A DNA stretch of 64,000 nucleotides from Enterobacter dykesii. Its GTDB lineage: Bacteria > Pseudomonadota > Gammaproteobacteria > Enterobacterales > Enterobacteriaceae. A model generated the notes under the pieces. That model ran no database searches and was not told where the DNA came from. It saw only the letters and a list, made by a program, of their open reading frames with translations. This document shows, piece after piece, positions 37,696-48,115 of this stretch (the stretch's first letter is position 1; each line of letters begins with the position of its first letter). The stretch covers positions 3,410,001-3,474,000 of the forward strand of contig NZ_CP126604.1 of assembly GCF_008364625.2 (NCBI RefSeq), read 5' to 3'. The position numbers and the translations under genes were made by a program.

Positions 37696-38856
37696 ATGAC
37701 ACCGGAAAACCCGTTACTGGATCTGCGAGTAAAAATCAGCGCGCTGGATGAGAAACTGCTGGCGCTGCTGGCCGAACGCCGCGCGCTTGCCGTTGAAGTG
37801 GGCAAAGCCAAGCTGGACTCCCATCGTCCGGTCCGTGATATTGACCGCGAGCGGGATCTGCTGGAACGTCTTATTCAGCTCGGCAAAGCGCATCACCTCG
37901 ATGCCCACTACATTACCCGGTTATTCCAGCTCATCATTGAAGACTCCGTTCTCACCCAGCAAGCGCTGCTCCAGCAGCATCTGAACAAAACCAATCCACA
38001 CTCTGCGCGTATCGCCTTCCTCGGTCCGAAAGGATCTTATTCTCACCTGGCCGCACGTCAGTATGCCGCACGCCATTTCGAAGAATTTATTGAGAGCGGC
38101 TGCGCGAAGTTTGCCGACATATTTAATCAGGTTGAGACCGGCCAGGCGGATTACGCCGTCGTACCTATTGAAAACACCAGCTCCGGCGCCATCAACGACG
38201 TTTACGATTTGCTGCAGCACACCAGCCTGTCGCTGGTTGGCGAGCTGACGATCCCAATCGATCACTGCGTGCTGGTCTCCGGATCAACCGACCTGAGCAA
38301 GATCGAAACGGTTTACAGTCATCCACAGCCGTTCCAGCAGTGCAGCCAGTTCCTGAACCGCTATCCGAGCTGGAAAATTGAGTACACCGAAAGCACCTCG
38401 GCGGCGATGGAAAAAGTGGCGCAGGCTAACTCCCCAACCGTAGCTGCTCTCGGCAGCGAAGCGGGCGGCGCACTGTATGGTTTACAGGTGCTGGAACGCA
38501 ACCTGGCGAACCAGACGCAAAATATCACCCGCTTCGTGGTGCTGGCCCGCAAGGCAATCAATGTATCAGACCAGGTGCCGGCCAAAACCACGCTGCTGAT
38601 GGCGACCGGCCAACAGGCTGGGGCGCTGGTTGAAGCCCTGCTGGTGCTGCGTAACCACAACCTGATCATGACCAGGCTGGAATCACGCCCAATCCACGGT
38701 AACCCGTGGGAAGAGATGTTCTACCTCGATATCCAGGCCAACCTGGAGTCTGCTTCCATGCAGAAGGCCCTGCGCGAACTGGGCGAGATCACACGTTCCA
38801 TGAAGGTGCTGGGCTGCTATCCGAGCGAAAACGTCGTCCCGGTCGATCCGACCTAA
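37696..38856 (+). CDS. pheA: Bifunctional chorismate mutase/prephenate dehydratase
   Basis: This 386-residue P-protein has an AroQ chorismate mutase (about 1-95, [17 protein letters not shown]) and a prephenate dehydratase (about 105-285, with [13 protein letters not shown] and [17 protein letters not shown]). The C-terminal ACT domain contains the Phe-binding ESRP motif (TRLESRPI). It converts chorismate to phenylpyruvate and is inhibited by Phe. Expression is controlled by the upstream attenuator. Length equals E. coli. The 3' end overlaps the convergent SMP-30 gene by 4 bp. Confidence 0.98.
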   Translation: MTPENPLLDLRVKISALDEKLLALLAERRALAVEVGKAKLDSHRPVRDIDRERDLLERLIQLGKAHHLDAHYITRLFQLIIEDSVLTQQALLQQHLNKTNPHSARIAFLGPKGSYSHLAARQYAARHFEEFIESGCAKFADIFNQVETGQADYAVVPIENTSSGAINDVYDLLQHTSLSLVGELTIPIDHCVLVSGSTDLSKIETVYSHPQPFQQCSQFLNRYPSWKIEYTESTSAAMEKVAQANSPTVAALGSEAGGALYGLQVLERNLANQTQNITRFVVLARKAINVSDQVPAKTTLLMATGQQAGALVEALLVLRNHNLIMTRLESRPIHGNPWEEMFYLDIQANLESASMQKALRELGEITRSMKVLGCYPSENVVPVDPT

Positions 38857-39725
38857 CGTTCGATAAAGCGGCTTTTCTTCATCCCTGCCACGTTCACCGG
38901 CAGGGTGAAGATGGCGCCGGAGAGCGGATACTTCGCCACCTCGTCCGCATCCATATTTTCCCGCGTGGTGGTAATAAACAGCGTTTTCATGTCATCGCCG
39001 CCAAAGCAGACCATCGTCGGGCAACGAACCGGCATGCGATATTCTTCCAGCTGTTCCCCTTGCGGAGAAAAACGCGCAATACGCCAGCCGTCAAACAGCG
39101 CGCTCCAGTAGCAGCCTTCCACATCCATCGCCGCGCCGTCCGGTATCCCTGCGCCTTCTTTAAACTGACGAAACACCTCACGCCTGCCGGGTTCGCCCTG
39201 CTCATCAAGCGGCGTTCGGTAAATAACGCCATTTGGCGTATCTGAAGTAAACATCCATTGATTATCCGGGCTAAACGCTAAGCCGTTGTGGCCGTGAATA
39301 TCGCACTGGATCACTTTCGGCGTCAGGTCGTTGTCGATGCGCATCAGCAGGGCACCGTTGTAATCTCCCGGCCCCCAAAACGTGCCCGCGTAGAATCGTC
39401 CCAGAGAATCGGTGCCGCCGTCGTTAAAGCGTGCGAGCTGCGGGTTAGAGGGGTTATCGCACACCTTGCGCTGCAGGAGGCCATGCTTATCGGCAAGCCA
39501 GATGCCATTACGCATGGCGACGATAAACCCGCCGCGCTCCCGCAGCGCGAAACAGCCCACCTCCTCGTGGAAAGAAAGCACGGTGTGTTCTTCCGTTGGC
39601 AGATGGTAGCGGTGGATCTCCCCTTCCAGAATATCGGCCCAGTAGAGCGCGTGCTCTTCTGCGCTCCACGTCGGGCATTCAGGCAAATGCCCGGTGTAAT
39701 TCAACAGCAGCTGCGGTTCAGCCAT
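38853..39725 (-). CDS. SMP-30/gluconolactonase family protein
   Basis: This 290-residue protein is a six-bladed beta-propeller of the SMP-30/regucalcin/gluconolactonase family. Family motifs include [18 protein letters not shown] with the metal-ligand Glu near the N-terminus. [37 protein letters not shown] and [17 protein letters not shown] follow. These provide the usual Glu/Asn/Asn/Asp divalent-metal site. It is a predicted cytoplasmic lactonase of unknown substrate. It lies between pheA and tyrA, which are adjacent in E. coli as I recall, so it is a lineage-specific insertion. It starts just past the tyrA terminator and must have its own promoter or use read-through. Confidence 0.88.
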   Translation of the reverse strand: MAEPQLLLNYTGHLPECPTWSAEEHALYWADILEGEIHRYHLPTEEHTVLSFHEEVGCFALRERGGFIVAMRNGIWLADKHGLLQRKVCDNPSNPQLARFNDGGTDSLGRFYAGTFWGPGDYNGALLMRIDNDLTPKVIQCDIHGHNGLAFSPDNQWMFTSDTPNGVIYRTPLDEQGEPGRREVFRQFKEGAGIPDGAAMDVEGCYWSALFDGWRIARFSPQGEQLEEYRMPVRCPTMVCFGGDDMKTLFITTTRENMDADEVAKYPLSGAIFTLPVNVAGMKKSRFIER

Positions 39726-39740
39726 GACAGTTCCCCAAAA

Positions 39741-39768
39741 TAAAAAAAGCCAGCATTGCTGGCTTTCA
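39741..39768 (-). terminator. aroF-tyrA operon terminator
   Basis: On the minus strand AAAGCCAGC-N3-GCTGGCTTTTTTT (stem within 39747-39766) lies 18 nt past the tyrA stop and upstream of the SMP-30 gene. Confidence 0.85.
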
Positions 39769-39785
39769 GTATATACATCATCGCA

Positions 39786-40907
39786 TTACTGGCGACTGTC
39801 ATTTGCCTGGCGCAACAGCGTCCGGCTCTCACTCTGGAAACGCTGCGCGTAATCGCCAAACCAGTGCTCGACCTTGCGGAAGCTGTCGATAAACGCCTGC
39901 TTGTCTCCGTGCTCCAGCAGCGTAATGGCTTCGCCAAAACGCTGATAGTAGCGCTTGATGAGCGCCAGGTTGTTCTCGGAGGACATAATAATGTCCGCAT
40001 AAAGCTGCGGATCCTGAGCAAACAGGCGCCCGACCATCGCCAGCTCCAGACGATAGATAGGTGAAGAGAGCGCCAGAAGCTGTTCAAGCTGCACATTCTC
40101 TTCTGCCAGATGCAGACCGTAGGCAAACGTCGCAAAGTGGCGCAACGCCTGAATAAACGCCATGTTCTGATCGTGCTCAACCGCGCTAATGCGGTGCAGT
40201 CGCGCGCCCCATACCTGAATCTGTTCCAGGAACCACTGATAGGCTTCCGGCTGACGACCGTCGCAGTAAACCACCACCTGCTTAGCCAGGCTGCCGCTGT
40301 CCGGGCCAAACATCGGGTGCAGACCCAGCACCGGGCCCGTATGCGCAGCCAGCATCGCCTGCAGCGGACCATTTTTGACGGAGGCCAGATCCACCAGAAT
40401 GCAATCTTTCGGTAAAGGAGGAAGCTTCCCGATGCTCTGCTCCGTCACGTGGATCGGTACGCTGACGATAACCATCCCGGCATCTTTCATGAGTTCCGGA
40501 GCATGCGCCCAGTCCTCTTTTTCCAGAATGCGCACCTGATATCCAGAAAGCGTCAGCATTTTTTCAAACAGACGCCCCATTTGACCAGCCCCGCCGACAA
40601 TCACCACCGGCCGCAGGGACGGGCAGAGGGTTTTAAAGCCCTTGTCGTTTTCGCTGGAATAGGATTCCCGCATCACGCGACGCAGAACATCTTCAATTAA
40701 ATCAGGCGAAACGCCCAGCGTCTGGGCCTCTTTGCGACGAGAGGCCAGCATTGAGGCTTCGCGCTCCGGGACGTAAATCGGCAGGCCGTATTTGCTTTTC
40801 ACCTCACCGACTTCGGCTACCAGCGCCATGCGGCGCGCCAGCAGTTCCAGCAGCGCCTTATCCACTTCATCAATTTGATCGCGCAGTGCGGTCAATTCAG
40901 CAACCAT
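39786..40907 (-). CDS. tyrA: Bifunctional chorismate mutase/prephenate dehydrogenase
   Basis: This 373-residue T-protein has an N-terminal AroQ chorismate mutase (about 1-90). The NAD-dependent prephenate dehydrogenase has a Rossmann loop [17 protein letters not shown] (about 101-117) and the [14 protein letters not shown] substrate motif. It makes 4-hydroxyphenylpyruvate for tyrosine. It lies 10 nt downstream of aroF in one operon, repressed through the TyrR boxes upstream of aroF. Length equals E. coli. Confidence 0.98.
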   Translation of the reverse strand: MVAELTALRDQIDEVDKALLELLARRMALVAEVGEVKSKYGLPIYVPEREASMLASRRKEAQTLGVSPDLIEDVLRRVMRESYSSENDKGFKTLCPSLRPVVIVGGAGQMGRLFEKMLTLSGYQVRILEKEDWAHAPELMKDAGMVIVSVPIHVTEQSIGKLPPLPKDCILVDLASVKNGPLQAMLAAHTGPVLGLHPMFGPDSGSLAKQVVVYCDGRQPEAYQWFLEQIQVWGARLHRISAVEHDQNMAFIQALRHFATFAYGLHLAEENVQLEQLLALSSPIYRLELAMVGRLFAQDPQLYADIIMSSENNLALIKRYYQRFGEAITLLEHGDKQAFIDSFRKVEHWFGDYAQRFQSESRTLLRQANDSRQ

Positions 40908-40917
40908 AACTAACCTC

Positions 40918-41988
40918 TTAAGCCAGACGCGTCGCCAGCTGGCCGTTCAAATCTTTGTGGATCTCACGCAGCAGCGCATCGGTGGTTTCCCAGTTGATGC
41001 AAGCATCCGTCACGGAGACGCCGTGCTTCATTGCGCTACGCGGTTGTTCAGATGACTGATTGCCTTCATGAATATTGCTCTCAATCATCAGACCAATAAT
41101 CGAACGGTTGCCATCTTTGATCTGTGCGACCACGGATTCCGCAACCGCAGGCTGGCGACGGTAATCTTTATTCGAATTACCATGACTGCAATCTACCATC
41201 AGTGCCGGGCGCAGTCCCGCCTGCTCCATCTCTTTTTCACACTGCGCCACGTCCGCCGGGCTGTAGTTCGGTGCTTTCCCGCCGCGCAGGATAACATGGC
41301 CGTCCGGGTTACCCTGCGTTTGCAGGAGGCAGACCTGGCCCGCCTGGTTGATACCGACGAAACGGTGCGGCATCGCAGCAGCGCGCATGGCGTTGATCGC
41401 CGTCGCCAGGCTGCCATCGGTACCGTTTTTAAAGCCAACCGGCATTGACAGGCCAGACGCCATCTCGCGGTGGGTTTGCGATTCCGTGGTTCGCGCGCCA
41501 ATCGCCGACCAGCTGAACAGATCGCCCAGGTACTGCGGGCTGTTAGGGTCCAGCGCTTCGGTTGCCAGCGGCAGCCCCATGCTGACCAGCTCCACCAGCA
41601 GGCGACGCGCAATCTTCAGGCCTGCTTCCACGTCAAACGAGCCATCCATGTGCGGATCGTTAATCAACCCTTTCCAGCCGACGGTCGTACGTGGCTTCTC
41701 AAAATAGACGCGCATCACCAGATAGAGGCTATCGCTGACCTCCTCCGCTAACGCTTTAAATCGACGAGCATATTCAATGGCGGTTTCAGGATCGTGAATG
41801 GAGCAAGGACCGCATACCACCAGCAGGCGCGGATCGCGGCCGGCGATAATGTCAGAAATGGTCTGGCGAGAGTGCTCGATCTGAGCCTCCTGCGCGACGC
41901 TCAGCGGAAATTCCGCTTTCAGTTGATCCGGAGTGATTAACACCTGTTCGTCAGTGATATGTACGTTGTTCAGCGCGTCTTTTTGCAT
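40918..41988 (-). CDS. aroF: 3-deoxy-7-phosphoheptulonate synthase, Tyr-sensitive
   Basis: This 356-residue class I DAHP synthase catalyses the first step of the shikimate pathway from PEP and erythrose-4-P. It has the metal/PEP motifs [37 protein letters not shown] and [12 protein letters not shown]. Position in operon with tyrA and the TyrR boxes identify the tyrosine-sensitive isoenzyme. ATG 41988 ([20 protein letters not shown]) fits the E. coli protein; a longer frame to 42033 runs into the promoter. Confidence 0.97.
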   Translation of the reverse strand: MQKDALNNVHITDEQVLITPDQLKAEFPLSVAQEAQIEHSRQTISDIIAGRDPRLLVVCGPCSIHDPETAIEYARRFKALAEEVSDSLYLVMRVYFEKPRTTVGWKGLINDPHMDGSFDVEAGLKIARRLLVELVSMGLPLATEALDPNSPQYLGDLFSWSAIGARTTESQTHREMASGLSMPVGFKNGTDGSLATAINAMRAAAMPHRFVGINQAGQVCLLQTQGNPDGHVILRGGKAPNYSPADVAQCEKEMEQAGLRPALMVDCSHGNSNKDYRRQPAVAESVVAQIKDGNRSIIGLMIESNIHEGNQSSEQPRSAMKHGVSVTDACINWETTDALLREIHKDLNGQLATRLA

Positions 41989-42059
41989 GATGGCGATCCT
42001 GTAAAGCTCGTTTGCGATAGTTGTATTCCTCAATGAGGTGAAACCACGATACCATAAAA

Positions 42060-42153
42060 AGTAAACATTTCAATCCAAAATACGTACACATTACTTTACA
42101 AGCGCCAATTTAATGCAAAAATCAGCCGATAAAAACGTAAACTTTAAATTACA
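42060..42153 (-). promoter_or_regulatory. Three TyrR boxes upstream of aroF-tyrA
   Basis: Sites resembling TGTAAA-N6-TTTACA occur at 42060-42077, 42083-42100 and 42136-42153 on the minus strand (for example TGTAATTTAAAGTTTACG for the last). Three boxes upstream of aroF is the arrangement known in E. coli, giving tyrosine-dependent TyrR repression. Confidence 0.75.
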
Positions 42154-42202
42154 CACAGATTTTCTTTAGCCAGGCTATGCTGAAGAAAAAAGGAGAATGG
42201 CT

Positions 42203-42577
42203 ATGCGTTCAATTGCTCTCGCGCTGTTGTCGCTGTTTTTAACGGGCTGTCAGATCAATCCTTACACCTTCCAGCCCGACTGGACCAGCCCATCCTGGTT
42301 TGATGCAGGTAAAGAAGACGCCATGAATGGCCTGCCGGTTAAAGATAACCAGGCCCTGGCCGATAGTTTTAACGACACACAGGTTGATCGTAGCGAATAT
42401 CTTCGCGGCTATGCTGACGGTCAGAAGAAAGTCTGCGAAGAAGGGTTTATTCACGCCTGGGGATTAGCCGGCAAATCTTTCCCTGCCAGTTGCGATACAG
42501 CCGAAAACGCGGCAAAACTGCGTGCGTCATGGCAGCAAGGGATGGATGAAAGTATGCGCTCCAGCAGACTGAATTAA
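42203..42577 (+). CDS. yfiL: DUF2799 lipoprotein YfiL
   Basis: This is a 124-residue predicted lipoprotein: signal MRSIALALLSLFLTGC with a lipobox Cys at about 16, then a DUF2799 domain (SEYLRGYADGQKKVCEEGF, FPASCDTAENAAKLRASW). The function is unknown. I chose ATG 42203 because GGAG is 7 nt upstream; the ATG two codons earlier (42197) is too close to it. The gene sits between the aroF promoter and yfiR, as in E. coli. Confidence 0.85.
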   Translation: MRSIALALLSLFLTGCQINPYTFQPDWTSPSWFDAGKEDAMNGLPVKDNQALADSFNDTQVDRSEYLRGYADGQKKVCEEGFIHAWGLAGKSFPASCDTAENAAKLRASWQQGMDESMRSSRLN

Positions 42578-42714
42578 TCTATTTTCATCCACCGGAAAAT
42601 AAACAACAGTAGGATTTAGCTTAGGTCGGCCTCATGCTATTTCTGACATAATGACGGCCCTGATAAACAATGGTATTCTGCCCGCAACTCTTAAAGACAT
42701 CTATTTCCGGAGCG

Positions 42715-43266
42715 ATGTGGCGGATTCTGGTGAGAAATTTATTCTTGATCTCTTTTTTCCGACTCTCTCTGGTGTTAATGCTGTTCCTTATGGTGGGCCC
42801 TGCTGCGGCAGGCACGCTTTCGGAGACGGATAAATCGGTGCGCTCGATTGTCTCAGGTATTGTGAGCTATACGCGATGGCCGTCACTTTCCGGGCAGCCT
42901 AAACTCTGCATCTACGCCACTTCTCACTATACGCACGCCCTCAGCGGCGATGAGGGGCATAACGAGTTACCTTATACGCCAGTTATTGTACGTAACGATC
43001 GGGAAGCCCTGGCCGCGACGTGCGATGCGATCTATTTCGGGTCTGAATCACCGGCAAAACAACTTGAATTAATAAGCCAATATCAGGGCAGAGCGTTGCT
43101 ATTAATCTCAGAGCAAAATCCGGAATGTGTAATTGGCAGTGCCTTTTGCCTGATAATCGATCGCGGCCAGGTACGGTTTGCTGTCAACCTGGATGCATTA
43201 ACTCGCAGTGGCGTAAGAGTCAATCCGGATGTATTAATGCTGGCACGGAATAAGCAGCATGGATAA
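42715..43266 (+). CDS. yfiR: Periplasmic DgcN inhibitor YfiR
   Basis: This 183-residue periplasmic protein (DUF4154) has an N-terminal signal segment ending near PAAAG, then the YfiR core (SIVSGIVSYTRWPSLSG, LLLISEQNPECVIGSAFCLI with the conserved disulfide cysteines, FAVNLDALTRSGVRVNPDVL). It binds the periplasmic domain of DgcN and keeps the cyclase off. The start is uncertain: ATG 42715 is preferred for a normal-length signal peptide, while an in-frame ATG exists at 42670. It overlaps dgcN by 8 bp. Confidence 0.88.
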   Translation: MWRILVRNLFLISFFRLSLVLMLFLMVGPAAAGTLSETDKSVRSIVSGIVSYTRWPSLSGQPKLCIYATSHYTHALSGDEGHNELPYTPVIVRNDREALAATCDAIYFGSESPAKQLELISQYQGRALLLISEQNPECVIGSAFCLIIDRGQVRFAVNLDALTRSGVRVNPDVLMLARNKQHG

Positions 43267-44479
43267 AGATTTCACTTCAACGCCACGTCCGACGTTTAAA
43301 AGAACGTTGAGGCGAAACAGCATGATAAGCGTCATCATCACGATGACGTTAATATGGCTGCTGCTCTGTTTTGCTTCCGTCGTGACGTTAAAACAATACG
43401 CGCAAAAGAATCTCGAATTAACCGGCGCAACAATGAGCCACAGCCTGGAAGCCTCGCTGGTGTTCAACGACTCGCTGGCGGCCAACGAAACGCTGGCTGC
43501 GCTGGGCAAACAGGGGCAGTTTGCCGTGGCCGAGGTCATTAACGCGCATAAAAAGCGGTTTGCCTACTGGTCCTGGAACCCGGAGGACAACAACGACACG
43601 CTGGGTGCACTGGTCAGCCGCTGGCTTTTCCCCGTACCGGTTGCGCAGCCCATCATGCATAACGGCGCAACGATCGGCGAAATTCGCCTTACCGCGCGTG
43701 ACAGCCTGATCGGCCATTTCATCTGGATGTCGTTTGCCGTACTGACCGGCTGCATTCTCTTTGCCGCCGTGGTCGTGCTCATCATTACCCAGTCTTTGCA
43801 TCACGGGATGGTCACGGCCCTGCAGAACATTACCGACGTCGTGCATGACGTACGCACGAACCGCAACTTCTCCCGGCGGGTGAAAGACGGCCGTATCGAA
43901 GAGTTTCACCAGTTTGGCGAGGACTTCAACAGCCTTCTGGATGAAATGGAAGAGTGGCAACTGAAACTTCAGGCCAAAAATGCCCAGCTGTTGCGTACCG
44001 CCATGCACGACCCGCTTACCGGTCTTGCCAACCGCGCGGCGTTTCGTAACAGCATTTCGGCCTTAATGAATGACCATTCTGCCAAAACAAACTCGGCCCT
44101 GCTCTTCCTCGACGGTGATAATTTTAAGTTTATTAACGACACCTGGGGACACGCGGCAGGAGACTGCGTGCTGATAGAAGTCGCCAGCAGAATGATGGAG
44201 TTTGGCGATAAACGTCATCAGGCATACCGCCTTGGCGGTGATGAATTTGCCATGGTGCTCTACGGCGTTCACTCTGAGCTTGAGGTTCAACACATTTGTG
44301 CTGCGCTTTCGCAGCAGTTTATCCGTCCGTTTGATCTTCATAACGGACAAAAAGCATCGATGTCACTCAGCATTGGCTTTGCTCTGGCGTGGGAAAATGC
44401 TTCTGTGGAAGCATTACTGGAGAGGGCTGACCGCAACATGTACCAGGTGAAAAACCAGCGTACGAAAACAATAAGTTAG
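43259..44479 (+). CDS. dgcN: Diguanylate cyclase DgcN (YfiN)
   Basis: This 406-residue membrane protein has an N-terminal membrane segment (about 22-45), a periplasmic CHASE8-type sensor domain, a second membrane segment (about 155-178), HAMP and a GGDEF domain with the intact active site RLGGDEF. No RxxD inhibitory site stands five residues before GGDEF. It makes c-di-GMP and is controlled by YfiR and YfiB. The three genes yfiR-dgcN-yfiB are adjacent and probably one operon. Confidence 0.96.
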   Translation: MDKDFTSTPRPTFKRTLRRNSMISVIITMTLIWLLLCFASVVTLKQYAQKNLELTGATMSHSLEASLVFNDSLAANETLAALGKQGQFAVAEVINAHKKRFAYWSWNPEDNNDTLGALVSRWLFPVPVAQPIMHNGATIGEIRLTARDSLIGHFIWMSFAVLTGCILFAAVVVLIITQSLHHGMVTALQNITDVVHDVRTNRNFSRRVKDGRIEEFHQFGEDFNSLLDEMEEWQLKLQAKNAQLLRTAMHDPLTGLANRAAFRNSISALMNDHSAKTNSALLFLDGDNFKFINDTWGHAAGDCVLIEVASRMMEFGDKRHQAYRLGGDEFAMVLYGVHSELEVQHICAALSQQFIRPFDLHNGQKASMSLSIGFALAWENASVEALLERADRNMYQVKNQRTKTIS

Positions 44480-44491
44480 AAAGGATACACT

Positions 44492-44977
44492 ATGTTAAAA
44501 CGTTACTTCGCGCCGATAGTACTGGCCTCACTGGTTCTGGCAGGCTGCCAGTCGCCGCCGGAAGGCAAATTCACTCCTGAGCAAATTACGGCGATGAAGT
44601 CTTACGGTTTTAACGAACTGAACGGTGACTGGTCACTTGGCATGTCGGACACCATCCTGTTTGATAAAAATGACGCCAGGCTGCGCCCGGAAAGTGAAAA
44701 GCAAATCCAGTCCATGGCCTCTCGTCTGGCGGAAACCGGCCTGAACCACGCGCGGATGGACGGTCACACGGATAATTACGGTGAAGAACGCTACAACGAA
44801 GCGCTGTCGTTAAAACGCGCCAACGCCGTAGCCGATGCCTGGGCGAAGGGAGCCAATATCCCGCGCAGCAATCTCACCACGCGGGGGTTAGGTCAAAAAT
44901 ACCCGGTTGCGAGCAACAGCACTCCGCAAGGGCGCGCTGAAAACCGCCGCGTTGCAGTGGTGATCAGCACGCCATAG
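44492..44977 (+). CDS. yfiB: OmpA-like lipoprotein YfiB
   Basis: This 161-residue outer-membrane lipoprotein has signal MLKRYFAPIVLASLVLAGC with the lipid-attached Cys at 19. A peptidoglycan-binding OmpA-C domain (about 50-160, ILFDKNDARLRPESEKQI and MDGHTDNYGEERYNEALSLKRA) follows. It sequesters YfiR and so activates DgcN. It lies 12 nt downstream of dgcN with an AAAGGA RBS. Confidence 0.96.
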   Translation: MLKRYFAPIVLASLVLAGCQSPPEGKFTPEQITAMKSYGFNELNGDWSLGMSDTILFDKNDARLRPESEKQIQSMASRLAETGLNHARMDGHTDNYGEERYNEALSLKRANAVADAWAKGANIPRSNLTTRGLGQKYPVASNSTPQGRAENRRVAVVISTP

Positions 44978-44979
44978 GG

Positions 44980-46350
44980 TTATTTAGCGGATGATTCGGC
45001 GAGCGTCACCCTGGTTGCCGCTCGCCAGCGCAGCCAGTCCACCAGAACAAACAGCGCCAGACTCATGCCCATGACCGGCAAGGCCAGCCCCAGCAGTATG
45101 CTGATTACCACCGTAACCCCTCTTCCCCATCCTGACAGCGCCAGCCAGCTCTGACAAAGCGTCTGTACCGGACTCACTGCCGACCGTGCCGGACGACGCA
45201 TCCACCACATCCGGTAACCCCAAATGATGAGCACGCACAGGGCGAGGCCGAACGCCACCAGCAGCAGCTGATTCACCAGCCCGAATAAGATCCCCATATG
45301 GAAATCCACGCCCCAGCGGGTCAGTTTTGCCATTAACGGGAAATCCTCGAAACGGGTTCTGTCCAGGACCTGCATCGTCGAAGGATCAACCGCAACGGCG
45401 TCCACCTGAGTCGGCCAGCTGCGATCGATTTCCGTCACGGTCCAGGCGCTATCCGCCGTTTTTGCCGGGCGGATCTCCAGCCTGTTGGCATCAATTCCTG
45501 CGTTACGGGCCGCGCTTAATACTCCGTCAAACTGCGTCAGATCCATCGCCATTTCCGGCATCATCATGCCGCCGTGATGGCCACGGTGTTCGGCGTACTC
45601 ATCCACGATCTCCTGTTGGCCGGAAAGCGTCGTGTTCACCTGCGGGGTAAGCCAGTTCATCTCTGCCCGCAGCTTATCAACGTTCCCGCCTGCCCATTGA
45701 GACCAGGTCAGGCCGGTTGCTGAGAACAACAGCATTCCGCCCAGCAGACTCCAGCCCAGCGTCACGTGCATGCGACGACGATTCTGGAAGCGATTATTGA
45801 TCCGCCGTTTGGGCCGGGTATAAAACCACAGGGCAATACCGCCCAGCGCGGCGACCCACATCCACGAGGCCGCAAGCTCGCTGTAAAGGCGCCCAATGTT
45901 GCCCAGCATCAGGGACGTATGCAGGTAATCAATGGTCTGACGCAGGGGTAAAATCCCGCTGGTGCCGTATACCGTCAGATCTCCCAGCACCGCCAGGCTC
46001 ACCGGATCGATAAAGATAGCCCGGTTCTCCGATGGCCCAAGTTTCGGGTCAGCAAACATCACGCGGGTGGTTTCACCCTCAACCAGCCCCGGACGCACGG
46101 CGTGCAAACGTAAATCTGATCCAACGGTTTTTTCCGCCACGGCGATTTGTTCCGCCAGAAGCTGCGGCTCGCCCACGGAATCCGTGTGGAGCGCGTGCCG
46201 GTAGAGTGCGTTTTCCAGCTGCGGAGTCGCCACATACAGCGTACCGGTCAGCGCGGCAAAGAAGATAAACGGGCCGACAAAAAGCCCGACGTAGAAATGG
46301 AGGCGACGCAGCAGGTTTCCCCATGCCGCGCGCGGAGTGCAGGTAGTCAT
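44980..46350 (-). CDS. PepSY-associated TM domain protein
   Basis: This 456-residue inner-membrane protein of the PepSY_TM family has four predicted membrane segments (about 17-40, 140-160, 190-215, 350-385) plus a C-terminal hydrophobic pair (about 408-440). A large periplasmic PepSY-type region lies between. A His/Met-rich stretch HRGHHGGMMMPEMAMD occurs near 255-270. Members are often linked to siderophore-iron reduction or metal handling; the substrate here is unknown. It is absent between yfiB and rplS in E. coli as I recall. It is followed upstream by a DUF2946 gene, 38 nt away on the same strand, so the pair is probably one operon. Confidence 0.8.
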   Translation of the reverse strand: MTTCTPRAAWGNLLRRLHFYVGLFVGPFIFFAALTGTLYVATPQLENALYRHALHTDSVGEPQLLAEQIAVAEKTVGSDLRLHAVRPGLVEGETTRVMFADPKLGPSENRAIFIDPVSLAVLGDLTVYGTSGILPLRQTIDYLHTSLMLGNIGRLYSELAASWMWVAALGGIALWFYTRPKRRINNRFQNRRRMHVTLGWSLLGGMLLFSATGLTWSQWAGGNVDKLRAEMNWLTPQVNTTLSGQQEIVDEYAEHRGHHGGMMMPEMAMDLTQFDGVLSAARNAGIDANRLEIRPAKTADSAWTVTEIDRSWPTQVDAVAVDPSTMQVLDRTRFEDFPLMAKLTRWGVDFHMGILFGLVNQLLLVAFGLALCVLIIWGYRMWWMRRPARSAVSPVQTLCQSWLALSGWGRGVTVVISILLGLALPVMGMSLALFVLVDWLRWRAATRVTLAESSAK

Positions 46351-46388
46351 ACTTTTCCTTTTTAAGGCAAAAAGTTATCGATTAATTT

Positions 46389-46808
46389 TTAAAGGGAAAA
46401 AGCAGACTGCCGCGGCGGCGCGCGGGTATCAGGATAAAGCCAGGGGAAAAAGTGCCAGTGGTTGACCGCCCGGCGCGGCGGCTTAACGCGAAGCCTCTGA
46501 AGCATCACGCAGAGCAGGACGATCAGCGCCAGCATCACGCCAGGGACATGCGCTAACAGCACGCAGTAGCCGCACGCTTCCGCATGGTCGACAGGCATCG
46601 TATGCGGCATATCGCCCTGATGCTCGTCCATCGACATCATGCTCATATCATGATGCATACCCGGCATCGCGCTCATGGGATCTTTCTGCAATGAGACGGA
46701 GATCAGCGGCGCCACCACGATCAGCAGGATCGCAAACAGCGCGGTCAAGGCCGCTGCGCGTTTCCGGTCAGGCTGATGCAGTACGTTATCCACTTCACCT
46801 CCATTCAA
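46389..46808 (-). CDS. DUF2946 family Met/His-rich membrane protein
   Basis: This 139-residue protein has two membrane segments (about 18-38 and 86-106). A Met/His-rich periplasmic loop (MPGMHHDMSMMSMDEHQ, about 47-63) and a CGYC motif (near 78-81) suggest metal binding. It belongs to the DUF2946 family, which often neighbours copper or TonB-linked transport genes. Function is not established. It precedes the PepSY gene in the same direction; the two form a lineage-specific insertion next to rplS. Confidence 0.7.
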   Translation of the reverse strand: MNGGEVDNVLHQPDRKRAAALTALFAILLIVVAPLISVSLQKDPMSAMPGMHHDMSMMSMDEHQGDMPHTMPVDHAEACGYCVLLAHVPGVMLALIVLLCVMLQRLRVKPPRRAVNHWHFFPWLYPDTRAPPRQSAFSL

Positions 46809-46867
46809 GAGGCAAGCATTGTAAATGATTTATGACAAAAGGGTTAACGCGAGAGGTGCGCAGGGAT

Positions 46868-46896
46868 AAAAAAAGGGCCAGCCTTTCGGCCAGCCC
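46868..46896 (-). terminator. Terminator of the rpsP-rimM-trmD-rplS operon
   Basis: On the minus strand GGGCTGGCC-GAAA-GGCTGGCCC (46875-46896; two G-U pairs in the stem) is followed by a run of seven Ts. Confidence 0.9.
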
Positions 46897-46925
46897 TTTC
46901 TAACAGGATGTCGCTTAAGCGAATC

Positions 46926-47276
<351 letters not shown>

Positions 47277-47316
47277 TTAATCTCTTATCCTGGGTAAACT
47301 GATATTCGGGAGCGTA

Positions 47317-48084
47317 TTACGCATTCCCATCATGTTCATGCTGCTGGTGCGCGTGTTCTGTTTTGAACTCGGCCAGCAACTTTGCTTGCTCTTCAGTCAG
47401 AGCCAGGTTTTCCAGAAGTTCAGGTCTTCTAAGCCAGGTTCGGCCCAGCGACTGCTTCAAACGCCAGCGACGTATCTCGGCATGGTTTCCAGACAGTAAC
47501 ACCGCCGGTACTTCCATCCCTTCTAACACTTCAGGACGAGTATAGTGTGGACAGTCCAGCAACCCATCGGCAAAGGAATCTTCCGTTGCCGAAGCTTCAT
47601 GGCCCAGAACCCCCGGAATGAACCGGGCGACGGAGTCAATCAGCGTCATTGCCGGTAACTCACCACCGCTGAGAACGTAATCGCCGATAGACCATTCTTC
47701 GTCAATCTCGGTTTGAATTACGCGCTCATCTATCCCTTCGTAGCGACCACAGACCAGAATCAGCTTTTGATTCGTCGCCAGTTCGCTCACGCCCGCTTGA
47801 TCAAGCTTGCGTCCCTGAGGTGACAGATAAATCACCTTTGCGCCTTCACCTGCCGCGGCTTTTGCTGTGTGAATGGCGTCCCGTAAGGGTTGCACCATCA
47901 TTAGCATCCCCGGTCCGCCGCCGTAAGGACGATCGTCCACGGTACGGTGCCGGTCATGAGTAAAGTCACGAGGACTCCAGCTCTGGATGCTCAGCAGGCC
48001 ATTCTTTACTGCCCGGCCAGTTACCCCGTAATCGGTAATCGCGCGGAACATTTCAGGAAACAGGCTAATTATGCCAATCCACAT
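47317..48084 (-). CDS. trmD: tRNA (guanine(37)-N1)-methyltransferase
   Basis: This 255-residue SPOUT-class enzyme makes m1G37 next to the anticodon, preventing +1 frameshifts. The trefoil-knot SAM site is seen in [24 protein letters not shown] and [15 protein letters not shown]. Length equals E. coli TrmD. It is the third gene of the rpsP-rimM-trmD-rplS operon. Confidence 0.98.
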   Translation of the reverse strand: MWIGIISLFPEMFRAITDYGVTGRAVKNGLLSIQSWSPRDFTHDRHRTVDDRPYGGGPGMLMMVQPLRDAIHTAKAAAGEGAKVIYLSPQGRKLDQAGVSELATNQKLILVCGRYEGIDERVIQTEIDEEWSIGDYVLSGGELPAMTLIDSVARFIPGVLGHEASATEDSFADGLLDCPHYTRPEVLEGMEVPAVLLSGNHAEIRRWRLKQSLGRTWLRRPELLENLALTEEQAKLLAEFKTEHAHQQHEHDGNA

Positions 48085-48115
48085 AGCGCCGTCTTTTACC
48101 GTTTATCCGGAGAAT

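Noticed and set aside
46809-46850. Possible Fur box upstream of the DUF2946 gene (TGTAAATGATTTATGACA region)
   Set aside because: Only about half of the Fur consensus positions match, too weak to claim.
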